Shown here in pieces: positions 42,282 to 51,588 of a DNA stretch of 53,059 nt. Source of the stretch: Flavobacterium macrobrachii. Its GTDB lineage: Bacteria > Bacteroidota > Bacteroidia > Flavobacteriales > Flavobacteriaceae. Numbering within the stretch: position 1 is the stretch's first letter; the number at the start of each line of letters is the position of its first letter. Under the pieces are notes generated by a model. It was not told where the DNA came from. It did no database searches and saw only the letters and a program-made list of their open reading frames with translations. The stretch spans positions 1 through 53,059 of the forward strand of contig NZ_JACTAC010000014.1 of assembly GCF_014486675.1 (NCBI RefSeq), given 5' to 3'. A program made the position numbers and the translations under genes.

Positions 42282-43235
42282 TTATTTTCTTTTCAATACT
42301 TTTTCAACGGCTTCCACAATCGCTTGATTGTTCAGCTTGTATTTTTCCATTAATTGGTCAGGTGTTCCACTTTCGCCAAAACTATCGTTTACAGCAACGA
42401 ATTCTTGTGGAACTAAATGATTTTGAACCAAAGTTCTCGAAACGCTTTCGCCTAAACCACCAATGATATTGTGTTCTTCGGCAGTAACTACACAACCAGT
42501 TTTCTTAACCGATTTTAAAATAGCTTCTTCGTCAAGTGGTTTAATCGTGTGAATATTAATTACTTCAGCAGAAATACCTCTGGCTTCCAAAGCTTCAGCA
42601 GCAATCAACGCTTCCCAAACCAAATGTCCAGTAGCAATAATCGTTACATCGGTTCCTTCGTTGAGCATAATTGCTTTTCCAATCACAAACGGTTCGTCAG
42701 CAGGAGTGAAGTTTGGCACAACTGGACGACCAAAACGTAAATATGCTGGACCATGATGTTCTGCCAATGCAATCGTTGCTGCTTTAGTTTGGTTATAATC
42801 ACAAGTGTTGATTACTGTCATTCCTGGCAACATTTTCATCAAACCGATGTCTTCCAAAATTTGGTGTGTTGCACCATCTTCTCCAAGTGTCAAACCAGCA
42901 TGCGAAGCACAAATCTTCACGTTTTTATCCGAATAAGCCACCGATTGACGGATTTGATCATAAACTCTTCCCGTAGAAAAGTTAGCAAACGTTCCTGTAA
43001 AAGGAATTTTTCCTCCAATGGTTAATCCGGCAGCAATTCCAATCATATTAGCTTCTGCAATTCCAATTTGGAAAAAACGCTCTGGATGATTTTTCTTGAA
43101 ATCGTCAAACTTCAATGAACCAATTAAGTCGGCACAAAGTGCTACGACATTTTCATTTTTTTGTCCCAATTCGGTCATTCCTTCACCAAATCCTGAACGT
43201 GTATCTTTACTTCCTGTATTTTCGTATTTTTTCAT
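42282..43235 (-). CDS. transketolase C-terminal subunit
   Basis: 317 aa. Contains the pyrimidine-binding (PYR) and C-terminal domains: [60 protein letters not shown] with the His/Asp that line the thiamine site, and [10 protein letters not shown], then a C-terminal TKC domain ([19 protein letters not shown] part; [14 protein letters not shown]). Pentose-phosphate pathway. Together with the upstream N-terminal subunit it forms a two-gene transketolase, common in Bacteroidetes. Sits 79 bases downstream. Confidence 0.93.
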   Translation of the reverse strand: MKKYENTGSKDTRSGFGEGMTELGQKNENVVALCADLIGSLKFDDFKKNHPERFFQIGIAEANMIGIAAGLTIGGKIPFTGTFANFSTGRVYDQIRQSVAYSDKNVKICASHAGLTLGEDGATHQILEDIGLMKMLPGMTVINTCDYNQTKAATIALAEHHGPAYLRFGRPVVPNFTPADEPFVIGKAIMLNEGTDVTIIATGHLVWEALIAAEALEARGISAEVINIHTIKPLDEEAILKSVKKTGCVVTAEEHNIIGGLGESVSRTLVQNHLVPQEFVAVNDSFGESGTPDQLMEKYKLNNQAIVEAVEKVLKRK

Positions 43236-43314
43236 TTGTTTGTGTTGTGTTTTAAATTGTAGTAATACTTTCTTATTAATAGTCTTGATTCTTAATACTT
43301 AAGTCTTAATACAA

Positions 43315-44160
43315 TTAATAATCTCCCAAAGTCTCAGCATTTTGAGCCAAACCAATAGCTAACTGATCATCATTTGGCGCTTTTCCATGCCAAGCATGCG
43401 TATGCATCATAAAATCAACGCCATTACCCATAACCGTGTGCAACAAAATACAAACCGGTTTTCCTTTACCTGTTCTACTTTTAGCATCTTCCAATCCAGC
43501 AATGATGGCGTCAATATTATTTCCTTCTTTGATTTCTAAAACATCCCAGTCGAAAGCCTCAAACTTAGCTTTCAAATTTCCTAAAGATAATACATCATCC
43601 GTTGAACCATCAATTTGCTGACCGTTGAAGTCAACAGTTGCGATTAAATTATCTACTTTTTTTGCCGAAGCATACATAATCGCTTCCCAGTTTTGACCTT
43701 CTTGCAATTCGCCATCACCTAGCAAAGCATAAACTAAATGGTTGTCTTTGTTTAGTTTTTTAGCTTGCGCCGCACCAATTGCTACTGATAATCCTTGTCC
43801 TAATGAACCCGAAGCCATTCTAATTCCTGGCAAACCTTCATGCGTAGTTGGATGTCCTTGCAATCTCGAATTTAACTTTCTAAAAGTTGCCAATTCCGAT
43901 ACTTGGAAATAACCACTTCTTGCTAAAACGCTGTAAAAAACAGGCGAAATGTGACCATTTGATAAGAAAAATAAATCTTCTCCAATACCGTTCATATCAA
44001 ATCCTGAATTGCGTTTCATTTGATGTTGATAAAGCACAGTAAAAAATTCAGCACAGCCAAGCGAACCACCAGGATGACCAGAATTTACGGCATGAACCAT
44101 ACGAAGAATGTCTCTTCTAACTTGTGTTGTAAAATCTTGTAAATGTTGCGTGTTAGACAT
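43315..44160 (-). CDS. transketolase N-terminal subunit
   Basis: 281 aa. Thiamine-diphosphate (PP) domain: VNSGHPGGSLGCAEFFTVL, FFLSNGHISPVFYSVLARSG, MASGSLGQGLSVAIGAAQAK, and GDGELQEGQNWEAIMYASAK ending in the ThDP/Mg2+ motif, then TVDFNGQQIDG. Moves two-carbon units between sugar phosphates. First gene of the leftward pair; promoter at 44187-44216. Confidence 0.94.
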   Translation of the reverse strand: MSNTQHLQDFTTQVRRDILRMVHAVNSGHPGGSLGCAEFFTVLYQHQMKRNSGFDMNGIGEDLFFLSNGHISPVFYSVLARSGYFQVSELATFRKLNSRLQGHPTTHEGLPGIRMASGSLGQGLSVAIGAAQAKKLNKDNHLVYALLGDGELQEGQNWEAIMYASAKKVDNLIATVDFNGQQIDGSTDDVLSLGNLKAKFEAFDWDVLEIKEGNNIDAIIAGLEDAKSRTGKGKPVCILLHTVMGNGVDFMMHTHAWHGKAPNDDQLAIGLAQNAETLGDY

Positions 44161-44186
44161 TTTATGTAGTTAAAAATTTAATGTCG

Positions 44187-44216
44187 CAAAAGTAATTCTA
44201 TTTTTTCGAAAGACAA
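44187..44216 (-). promoter_or_regulatory. promoter of the transketolase genes
   Basis: Minus strand: TTG (44216-44214), 19 bases, TACTTTTG (44194-44187), 27 bases before the ATG. Confidence 0.72.
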
Positions 44217-44294
44217 AAGTTTTGTACATTACTTATCAAACGTTTGTTAATAAGAAATTTCACTTTATAAAATGTGTTAGAAATTCATTTTCAA

Positions 44295-44560
44295 CCTTTA
44301 GCAACTCATTTTTACCCTTTAGCAATTCATTTCATGTCTTTAGCAGAACATTTTATGCCTTTAGTAATTCATTTTATGTCTTTAGCAGAACATTTTGTGC
44401 TTTTAGCAACTTATTTATAACCTTTAGCAAAACATTTTGTGCTTTTAGCAACTCATTTATAACCTTTAGCAAAACATTTTGTGCTTTTAGCAACTCATTC
44501 ATAACCTTTAGCAGAACATTTTGTACTTTTAGTAACTCATTTATAACCTTTAGCAGAACT
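44295..44560. repeat. 21-bp tandem array, 12.6 copies, with 42-bp higher-order alternation
   Basis: Units begin CCTTTAGCAACTCATTTTTA and recur every 21 bases from 44295 to 44547. From unit 6 onward two versions alternate: CTTTTAGCAACTCATTTATA and CCTTTAGCAAAACATTTTGT. A frame is open through it (Phe/Ser-rich), explained by the period; it is not taken as coding. Confidence 0.93.
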
Positions 44561-44596
44561 CAATTCGATTATGTTAAATAATTTCATAATTACTAA

Positions 44597-44624
44597 TTGA
44601 TAAATCCGAATTAATTTATCTTTG
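44597..44624 (+). promoter_or_regulatory. promoter of tgt
   Basis: TTG (44597-44599), 17 bases, TATCTTTG (44617-44624). It overlaps the possible upstream start codon at 44622, so translation starts at ATG 44643. Confidence 0.72.
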
Positions 44625-44642
44625 CCGACTATAATTGTACAA

Positions 44643-45773
44643 ATGAAATTCGATTTACTACAAAAAGATACACAGTCAAAAGCCAGAGCAGGAACAATAA
44701 CTACTGATCATGGCGTAATAGAAACTCCAATATTCATGCCTGTTGGAACCGTTGGAACCGTAAAAGGTGTTCATCAGCGCGAATTAAAAGACGATATCAA
44801 TCCCGATATTATTCTTGGAAATACTTATCATTTATACCTTCGTCCACAAACCGAAATTCTCGAAAAAGCTGGAGGTTTGCATAAATTCATGAATTGGGAT
44901 AGAAATATTTTAACCGATTCTGGTGGTTATCAAGTCTATTCGCTTTCTGCCAATAGAAAAATTAAAGAAGAAGGAGTAAAGTTCAAAAGTCATATCGATG
45001 GTTCGTATCACTTTTTTACTCCCGAAAATGTAATGGAAATTCAGCGTTCTATTGGTGCCGATATTATCATGGCATTTGACGAATGTACACCATATCCATG
45101 TGATTATCGTTATGCAAAACGTTCAATGCACATGACACATCGTTGGTTGGACAGATGTATCACTCATTTAGATAAATTACCATTCAAATATGGTTATGAG
45201 CAAACATTTTTCCCAATAGTTCAAGGAAGTACATACAAAGACTTACGTCAACAATCTGCTGAATATATTGCTAATGCAGGTCAACAAGGAAATGCCATCG
45301 GTGGTTTATCTGTTGGTGAACCAGCCGAAGAAATGTATGCCATGACCGAAGTGGTTTGTGAAATCCTTCCAGAAGATAAACCACGTTATTTAATGGGAGT
45401 TGGAACACCAATCAACATTCTAGAAAATATAGCTTTAGGAATTGACATGTTTGATTGTGTTATGCCAACGCGTAACGCAAGAAACGGAATGCTTTTCACA
45501 GCCAACGGAACAATCAACATGAAAAACAAAAAATGGGAAGCCGATTTTTCACCAATAGACGAAATGGGAATCACATTTGTTGATACACAATATACCAAAG
45601 CCTATCTTCGCCATTTGTTTACTGTAAATGAATTATTAGGAAAGCAAATCGCAACCATTCATAATCTAGGTTTCTACATGTGGTTGGTTCGCGAAGCCAG
45701 AAAACATATATTAGCAGGAGATTTTAGAACTTGGAAAGACATGATGGTGAAAAATATGAGCCAACGATTATAA
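44643..45773 (+). CDS. tgt: tRNA-guanine transglycosylase
   Basis: 376 aa from ATG 44643. Exchanges guanine-34 for the queuosine precursor in tRNA(Asp/Asn/His/Tyr). Landmarks: FMPVGTVGTVKGV, NTYHLYLRP, LTDSGGYQVYS (catalytic Asp), AFDECTPYPC, GGLSVGEPAE, FDCVMPTRNARNG (nucleophile Asp). At the normal zinc site (C-x-C-x-x-C in E. coli) this protein has MGITFVDTQYTKAYLRHL, with none of the three Cys; the later IHN His remains. The upstream TTG at 44622 falls in the -7 box and was rejected as start. Confidence 0.95.
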   Translation: MKFDLLQKDTQSKARAGTITTDHGVIETPIFMPVGTVGTVKGVHQRELKDDINPDIILGNTYHLYLRPQTEILEKAGGLHKFMNWDRNILTDSGGYQVYSLSANRKIKEEGVKFKSHIDGSYHFFTPENVMEIQRSIGADIIMAFDECTPYPCDYRYAKRSMHMTHRWLDRCITHLDKLPFKYGYEQTFFPIVQGSTYKDLRQQSAEYIANAGQQGNAIGGLSVGEPAEEMYAMTEVVCEILPEDKPRYLMGVGTPINILENIALGIDMFDCVMPTRNARNGMLFTANGTINMKNKKWEADFSPIDEMGITFVDTQYTKAYLRHLFTVNELLGKQIATIHNLGFYMWLVREARKHILAGDFRTWKDMMVKNMSQRL

Positions 45774-45774
45774 A

Positions 45775-45859
45775 GTCAGAAATCAGAAGTTAGAAATTAG
45801 AAATAGATTTTTATAATCGATAACTTTCTAAATTCTAAATTCTAAACTCTAAATTGAGG
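45775..45859. repeat. AT-rich fold-back before the LptF/G gene
   Basis: AGTTAGAAATTAGAAATAGA on the left is opposed by TCTAAATTCTAAATTCTAAA on the right, separated by about 15 bases. Similar in design to the fold-back at 19052. Confidence 0.65.
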
Positions 45860-46939
45860 ATGAAAATAATTGATAAATACATTTTAAAACGCTACTTAGT
45901 AACATTTATAGTAATGTTATTGATGTTTATTCCTATTGGAATTATTATCGATGTATCTGAAAAAATCAATAAAATTTTAGCCAATAAAGTCCCTTTTGTT
46001 GAAGTAGCAAAGTATTATTTAGACTTTACCATTTATTTTGCCAATTTATTATTTCCGATATTTTTGTTCTTATCGGTTATTTGGTTCACCTCAAAATTGG
46101 CTAACAATACCGAGATTATAGCTATTTTAAGTTCCGGAATTTCATTCACCCGATTTTTACGACCTTATTTAATTGGAGCCACGATGGTTTCGGTTTTTGC
46201 ATTGGTTATGAATGTCTTTTTGATGCCAAGTGCAGCAGCTGGTTTCAAGAGTTTTAGGTATAAATATCTCAATAACAATAGTGCAAGTGTTAAAGACGAC
46301 TCCAATGTTTTTAGACAAATCAGCAAAGACGAATACATTTATGTAAGCAGTTTTAATGATGTATCTAAAATGGCTTTTAACTTTTCTATGGAAAAATTTG
46401 AAGGCGATAAATTAAAGTACAAATTAAGCGCTTCACGAATTAAATTCAATCCAAAAGACTCTACTTATACCATTTTTAATTACACCAAAAGAAAAGTTGG
46501 AATATTAAACGATATCATAGAAAAAGGCGAAAAGAAAGATACTGTTTTTACTTTTGATTTAGACGATTTAACGCCAGTAGTTTACATCGCAGAAACGCTA
46601 CCATTAAACGAGTTGAACAAATTTATTGAGAAAGAAAGAGAACGTGGTTCGTCTAACATCAATACCTATTTGGTGGTTTTGTATAAAAAATACAGCATTC
46701 CGGTTTCGGCATTTATTTTAACGATTATTGCAGTTTCTGTTTCGTCTATGAAACGTCGCGGCGGAATGGGAATGAACTTAGCTATCGGAATCATTCTTGC
46801 CTTTGGTTTTGTATTTTTAGACAAAGTATTCGGAGTTCTTGCCGAAGCTTCAACGGCACCACCATTATTAGCCGTTTGGACACCAAATATTCTTTTTGGA
46901 GTTTTAGCAATTTTCCTTTTAAGAAATGCTAAGCGATAA
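45860..46939 (+). CDS. LptF/LptG family permease (YjgP/YjgQ)
   Basis: 359 aa from ATG 45860; the frame could start at TTG 45854, but the ATG gives the normal MKIIDKYILKRYL. Six membrane helices: three at the N-terminus, a large periplasmic domain (~100-265, SASRIKFNPKDSTYTIFNYT), then three at the end. Part of the inner-membrane LPS export complex with LptB. The stop overlaps the EamA gene's start by 14 bases. Whether it is LptF or LptG is undecided. Confidence 0.9.
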   Translation: MKIIDKYILKRYLVTFIVMLLMFIPIGIIIDVSEKINKILANKVPFVEVAKYYLDFTIYFANLLFPIFLFLSVIWFTSKLANNTEIIAILSSGISFTRFLRPYLIGATMVSVFALVMNVFLMPSAAAGFKSFRYKYLNNNSASVKDDSNVFRQISKDEYIYVSSFNDVSKMAFNFSMEKFEGDKLKYKLSASRIKFNPKDSTYTIFNYTKRKVGILNDIIEKGEKKDTVFTFDLDDLTPVVYIAETLPLNELNKFIEKERERGSSNINTYLVVLYKKYSIPVSAFILTIIAVSVSSMKRRGGMGMNLAIGIILAFGFVFLDKVFGVLAEASTAPPLLAVWTPNILFGVLAIFLLRNAKR

Positions 46940-47816
46940 TACAAAAAGCTATTTACATCTTCATTTGATAGTATTCATTTGGGGATTTACCGCCATTCTT
47001 GGTGCATTGATTTCCTTGGATGCATTGCCTTTAGTTTGGTTCAGAATGCTTTTTGCCGTTGGATTTATAGCTGTTTTTATCTATTTCAAAAAGCTTCCAT
47101 TGCGGGTTTCCAAAAAAGCATTTTTACAATTTATTTTCTCCGGATTAATCATTGCTTTGCATTGGTTTACTTTCTTTAAAGCTATCAAAGTTTCCAATGT
47201 TTCTGTTACGTTAGCCTGTTTATCAACTGGCGCATTTTTTGCATCATTGTTGGAACCTATTTTGTACGGAAAAAAAATTGTTTGGTATGAAGTTTTCCTT
47301 GGTATTCTTGTAATTTGTGGATTATACATCATTTTTAATGTCGAAGGAAATTATTGGGAAGGAATAATTCTCGCTTTGATTTCTGCTTTTCTATCAGCAC
47401 TTTTTGCAGTCATCAATAGCAAATTTGTTAAAGAACACGACGCAACAGTTATTTCCTTTTATGAATTATCTGGCGGTGTTTTCTTCTTCTCAATTTTATT
47501 ACTTTTTGGGAATAGTTTCAATGCCGATTTTTTCCAACTTACTACTAAAGATTTTGTCTATTTATTGATTTTAAGTTCAGTTTGTACTGCTTATGCCTTT
47601 ATTGCATCAACAGCTGTAATGAAATTTTTAAGTCCATATACAGTCATGTTGACCATCAATTTAGAACCTATTTATGGAATAATTTTAGCCGTGCTTATTT
47701 TCAAAGAAAAAGAACAAATGAGTTTTGAATTTTATATTGGTGCTCTGATAATCTTATTTACTGTATTACTGAATGTTATAATTAAAAGCCGAAAAAAATC
47801 GGTTCAATCTTCTTGA
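46926..47816 (+). CDS. EamA/DMT family transporter
   Basis: 296 aa. Ten membrane helices in two EamA repeats; IVFIWGFTAILGALISLDAL begins the first, and YVIL... FSSVCTAYAFIASTAVMKF (short form) marks the second repeat. A drug/metabolite-type exporter or importer, substrate unknown. ATG lies within the lptF/G gene, so translation is coupled. C-terminus is basic (KSRKKSVQ). Confidence 0.88.
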   Translation: MLSDNTKSYLHLHLIVFIWGFTAILGALISLDALPLVWFRMLFAVGFIAVFIYFKKLPLRVSKKAFLQFIFSGLIIALHWFTFFKAIKVSNVSVTLACLSTGAFFASLLEPILYGKKIVWYEVFLGILVICGLYIIFNVEGNYWEGIILALISAFLSALFAVINSKFVKEHDATVISFYELSGGVFFFSILLLFGNSFNADFFQLTTKDFVYLLILSSVCTAYAFIASTAVMKFLSPYTVMLTINLEPIYGIILAVLIFKEKEQMSFEFYIGALIILFTVLLNVIIKSRKKSVQSS

Positions 47817-47845
47817 TTTTTTTCAACTAATCTGTCAAAATTTAC

Positions 47846-47874
47846 TTGTATCACAATAGAATATTTTATATTTG
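47846..47874 (+). promoter_or_regulatory. promoter of accA
   Basis: TTG (47846-47848), 18 bases, TATATTTG (47867-47874), 27 bases before the ATG. Confidence 0.75.
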
Positions 47875-47901
47875 CTATTCGATTAAACAAAACTACAACT
47901 C

Positions 47902-48855
47902 ATGGAATACTTAGATTTTGAACTTCCTATCAAAGAATTGGAAGATCAACTCGACAAATGTCAAATTATTGGTTCAGAATCAAACGTTGATGTTACTGCT
48001 ACTTGCAAACAAATCGAGAAGAAACTAGAAGAAACCAAAAAGAAAATATACAAAAACCTAACGGCTTGGCAACGAGTGCAATTATCTCGTCATCCAAACA
48101 GACCATATACTTTAGAACATATTGAAAACCTAACTAAAGGTACCTTTTTAGAGCTTTTTGGCGATAGAAATTTCAAAGATGATAAAGCAATGGTTGGCGG
48201 TTTAGGTCAAATCGATGGTCAATCGTTTATGCTTATTGGTCAACAAAAAGGAATTAATACAAAAATGCGTCAATTGCGTAATTTTGGTATGGCAAATCCA
48301 GAAGGTTACAGAAAAGCACTTCGATTAATGAAAATGGCAGAAAAATTCAATATTCCTGTCGTAACTTTAATCGATACACCAGGAGCTTATCCTGGTTTAG
48401 AAGCCGAAGAGCGAGGACAAGGCGAAGCCATAGCTAGAAATATTCTTGAAATGTGTCGTTTAAAAGTACCAGTAATTTGCGTTATCATTGGAGAAGGTGC
48501 TTCTGGCGGTGCATTAGGAATTGGAGTTGGCGATAGAGTTTTAATGATGGAAAATACTTGGTATTCTGTAATTTCTCCAGAATCGTGTTCGTCTATTCTT
48601 TGGAAAAGTTGGGAATATAAAGAACAAGCTGCCGAAGCATTAAAACTGACTTCTGCCGATATGAAAAAACTAAAATTAGTTGATGATATAATTCCAGAAC
48701 CACTTGGCGGTGCACATTATGACAAAGTGACAACCTTCAAAACAGTTGAGCAATACATCATGAAAGCGTTTAACGAACTAAAAGATTTATCAACAGAAGA
48801 ATTAGTAGCGCAAAGAATGGACAAATACAGTAAAATGGGCGAATACAAGGAGTAA
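47902..48855 (+). CDS. accA: acetyl-CoA carboxylase carboxyltransferase subunit alpha
   Basis: 317 aa. Transfers the carboxyl group from carboxybiotin to acetyl-CoA, first step of fatty-acid synthesis. Coiled N-terminus ([19 protein letters not shown]), [79 protein letters not shown] and [11 protein letters not shown] are all standard. The accD gene is not in this window. Own promoter and terminator. Confidence 0.96.
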   Translation: MEYLDFELPIKELEDQLDKCQIIGSESNVDVTATCKQIEKKLEETKKKIYKNLTAWQRVQLSRHPNRPYTLEHIENLTKGTFLELFGDRNFKDDKAMVGGLGQIDGQSFMLIGQQKGINTKMRQLRNFGMANPEGYRKALRLMKMAEKFNIPVVTLIDTPGAYPGLEAEERGQGEAIARNILEMCRLKVPVICVIIGEGASGGALGIGVGDRVLMMENTWYSVISPESCSSILWKSWEYKEQAAEALKLTSADMKKLKLVDDIIPEPLGGAHYDKVTTFKTVEQYIMKAFNELKDLSTEELVAQRMDKYSKMGEYKE

Positions 48856-48874
48856 AATCTTATAAAATATTGTA

Positions 48875-48907
48875 AACCGTCTCGCCAATAACGAGGCGGT
48901 TTTTTTA
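48875..48907 (+). terminator. terminator after accA
   Basis: AACCGTCTCG (48875-48884) pairs with CGAGGCGGTT (48892-48901; one G-T pair), then TTTTTT. Confidence 0.85.
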
Positions 48908-48995
48908 TGGTTATTAACAAAAAAATGAAACTTATAAACATCATTTTTGAATAACTCAATCCTGTTTTTTTTTATAAAATAATTACTTTCGCTTC

Positions 48996-50537
48996 ATGGA
49001 AAATCTCAAAAATATTAACCCAATAAAAGTAGATAAAACTACTATCATAAATCTCGAAAAAGGTAAATTACCGCCACAAGCTCTCGACCTAGAAGAAGCT
49101 GTGCTTGGCGCAATGATGATTGATAAAAAAGGAGTTGATGAGGTTATCGATATTTTGCAACCTGATGCTTTTTACAAAGAAGGTCACAAACATATTTTTG
49201 AAGCTATTTTTCAGTTATTCACAGATTCGCAACCTATTGACTTATTAACCGTTTCGGCTCAGTTAAAAAAGAACGGAAAATTAGAATTGGCTGGAGGCGA
49301 TTTTTATTTAATTCAGCTAACGCAAAAAATATCTTCGTCGGCTCATATTGAGTTTCATTCGAGAATTATTCTGCAAAAATTCATTCAGCGTAGTTTAATA
49401 AAAATATCATCCGAAATTATAGAAGAATCTTATGATGAATCGACTGACGTTTTTGATTTATTAGACAAAGCCGAATCGAAACTTTATGAAGTAACACAAG
49501 GAAATATCAAGCGAAGCTCAGAAACGGCGCAAAGTTTGGTTATTCAAGCCAAAAAAAGAATTGAAGAAATAGCAAATAAAGAGGGTTTATCAGGAATTGC
49601 CACCGGTTTTGATAAACTTGACAAAGTAACTTCGGGTTGGCAACCTTCCGATTTAATTATTATTGCTGCTCGTCCAGGTATGGGTAAAACGGCGTTTGTC
49701 CTTTCAATGGCTCGAAATATGGCAATAGATTTTGGTCATCCAGTAGCATTATTTTCTCTGGAAATGTCTTCGGTTCAGTTGATTACACGTTTGATTTCTT
49801 CGGAAACAGGTTTGTCTTCTGAAAAACTTCGTACCGGAAAATTAGAAAAACACGAATGGGAACAGCTTTCTACCAAAGTAAAGGATTTAGAAAAAGCACC
49901 ATTATATATTGATGATACGCCTTCATTATCCATTTTTGACTTAAGAGCAAAAGCGCGTCGTTTGTCCTCACAACATGGAATTAAGATGATTATTGTTGAT
50001 TATCTTCAATTAATGACTGCTGGCGGTGGCGGAAAAGGTGGCGGAAATCGTGAACAAGAAATTTCAACCATTTCCCGAAATTTAAAAGCATTGGCAAAAG
50101 AACTAGAAGTTCCAGTTATTGCTTTATCACAGTTGTCGCGTGCAGTGGAAACACGTGGCTCAAGTAAAAGACCATTGCTTTCAGACCTTCGTGAATCGGG
50201 AGCAATTGAGCAAGATGCCGATATTGTTTCTTTTATTTATCGTCCAGAATATTATAAAATTGACGAATGGGATGACGATGAACATTCTCCAACCGAAGGT
50301 CAAGCCGAATTTATTATTGCAAAGCACAGAAATGGTTCGCTAGAAAATATCCGACTGAAATTCATTGGAAATCTTGGAAAATTTGACAATCTCGATGAAT
50401 TTGGAAGTATGTATGACGATTTACCATCTAGAATGAATGCAGACGATAATCCATTTATGACTAAAAATTTACCTTCTGCTAATGAGGCATTTGGAAGTAA
50501 TATAAATTCCGATGACGATAGCGATGTGCCTTTTTAA
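48996..50537 (+). CDS. dnaB: replicative DNA helicase DnaB
   Basis: 513 aa. N-terminal dimerisation domain (LEEAVLGAMMIDKKGVDEVI), linker, then RecA-like motor with Walker A AARPGMGKTAF (~226), Walker B IIVDYLQLM, arginine-finger region VIALSQLSRAVETRGSSKRP and LSDLRESGAIEQDADIV. Unwinds DNA at the replication fork. No intein is present. C-terminal acidic tail NINSDDDSDVPF. Confidence 0.96.
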   Translation: MENLKNINPIKVDKTTIINLEKGKLPPQALDLEEAVLGAMMIDKKGVDEVIDILQPDAFYKEGHKHIFEAIFQLFTDSQPIDLLTVSAQLKKNGKLELAGGDFYLIQLTQKISSSAHIEFHSRIILQKFIQRSLIKISSEIIEESYDESTDVFDLLDKAESKLYEVTQGNIKRSSETAQSLVIQAKKRIEEIANKEGLSGIATGFDKLDKVTSGWQPSDLIIIAARPGMGKTAFVLSMARNMAIDFGHPVALFSLEMSSVQLITRLISSETGLSSEKLRTGKLEKHEWEQLSTKVKDLEKAPLYIDDTPSLSIFDLRAKARRLSSQHGIKMIIVDYLQLMTAGGGGKGGGNREQEISTISRNLKALAKELEVPVIALSQLSRAVETRGSSKRPLLSDLRESGAIEQDADIVSFIYRPEYYKIDEWDDDEHSPTEGQAEFIIAKHRNGSLENIRLKFIGNLGKFDNLDEFGSMYDDLPSRMNADDNPFMTKNLPSANEAFGSNINSDDDSDVPF

Positions 50538-50629
50538 TCCTACGTAAAAACACTTATTTTTTACTTAATTCATAGGTAATACTATATTTTGTGCTAATTT
50601 TAGCTATTTAAAAAAACTATACACAAATT

Positions 50630-50947
50630 ATGGCAAAAAATGTTATTTCTTTAGAGCAAGCTCAAAACTGGGCACAAGTTTACAGAGAAAAAAATCCTGA
50701 CTCTGTAATTGCTTATCTTATTCCTGGAATTGATTTTAAACAGCTGCTAAGCGAAAACGGAACTGTTGATATCAGAGCATATGTAGGGATTGATCCCGAA
50801 AGTGGTTTGCAAAAATTAATGCTCGTTGGAGTTGACTCTAATAGAGATGACATGATTGATTCTCAAAAAGGTTATGAAATTTATGATTTTACACAGCCTT
50901 GTCCTGACAAATGTGATATCAAAAGTCCTCTTTTCAATTTGAAATGA
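50630..50947 (+). CDS. conserved hypothetical protein, 105 aa
   Basis: 105 aa, no signal peptide. A start motif MAKNVISLEQAQNWAQVYRE, a central beta-rich part (AYVGIDPESGLQKLMLVGVD), and a C-terminus with a C-x3-C pair (QPCPDKCDIKSPLFNLK), suggesting a metal or disulfide site. Not recognised. It overlaps the next gene by 4 bases (ATGA) and so belongs to the kinase/regulator operon. Confidence 0.75.
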   Translation: MAKNVISLEQAQNWAQVYREKNPDSVIAYLIPGIDFKQLLSENGTVDIRAYVGIDPESGLQKLMLVGVDSNRDDMIDSQKGYEIYDFTQPCPDKCDIKSPLFNLK

Positions 50948-51588
50948 TAAAAATAGTTTCTGAGATTTTTGCTGATATTGGATATATCTTGTTATTTGTT
51001 AACTGCGTACTGTTAGGTAAAAATATTTGCAAAAAGACAAAATCAGTTAAAATATTTTTTGTTTATAACCTTTTGATGTTATTTATTCAAATGACATCTA
51101 AGGTTATGTTTACTTTAAAAATGAATAATCTTTTTTTGTCACATTTTTATTTTATTTTTCAATTTCTAATACTCAGTTATTTTTACTATACATTGTTGGA
51201 TGTTCCTTTTCAAAAAAAAGTGGTAAAAATAGTATCTATTATAACATTACTTGTGTTAAGTATTAATTATGCTTGGAAACCTGAACTTTTTTTTTCACTT
51301 AATCTGCTTGAAATTTTCGTAACATCATTACCTGTTGTGATATATGCTGCTTTTCACCTATATAATTTACTAAATAAAGAGCACTATTTTTATTATACAA
51401 CTGTAGGATTACTTATTTATCTTTATGGCAGTACATTTCTTTTTTTATCCTATGAATTGATTATGATTGCAATAGAAGATGTAGCAGGAGTATATACATG
51501 GTTTTTAAACATTTTTCTGTATGTTATATATCAGTTGTTTATACTTAAAGATTTATTAAAAACAAAAAGACATGAAAACAGAAACTGA
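50944..51588 (+). CDS. six-helix integral membrane protein, hypothetical
   Basis: 214 aa. Six or seven hydrophobic helices (ILLFVNCVLLG; IFFVYNLLMLFIQM; FYFIFQFLILSYFYYTLL; VVKIVSIITLLVLSI; LEIFVTSLPVVIYAAF; YTTVGLLIYLYGSTFLFL). No known transporter motif. It overlaps both neighbours: the hypothetical upstream (4 bases) and the histidine kinase downstream (17 bases). It may be the membrane sensor for the soluble-looking kinase; this is inferred. Confidence 0.8.
   Translation: MIKIVSEIFADIGYILLFVNCVLLGKNICKKTKSVKIFFVYNLLMLFIQMTSKVMFTLKMNNLFLSHFYFIFQFLILSYFYYTLLDVPFQKKVVKIVSIITLLVLSINYAWKPELFFSLNLLEIFVTSLPVVIYAAFHLYNLLNKEHYFYYTTVGLLIYLYGSTFLFLSYELIMIAIEDVAGVYTWFLNIFLYVIYQLFILKDLLKTKRHENRN

Larger units (their letters stand above)
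44161..44642. other. intergenic gap of 482 bases
   Basis: Between divergent transketolase and tgt genes. Holds the leftward promoter (44187-44216), a 12.6-copy 21-bp array (44295-44560) and the rightward promoter (44597-44624). Nothing else. Confidence 0.75.

Noticed and set aside
44222..44581. 119-aa Phe/Ser-rich frame
   Set aside because: Consists almost only of the 21-bp array translation and lies between two divergent promoters.
44622..44642. TTG start for tgt giving 7 extra residues
   Set aside because: The TTG lies in the -7 box; ATG 44643 gives the normal N-terminus.
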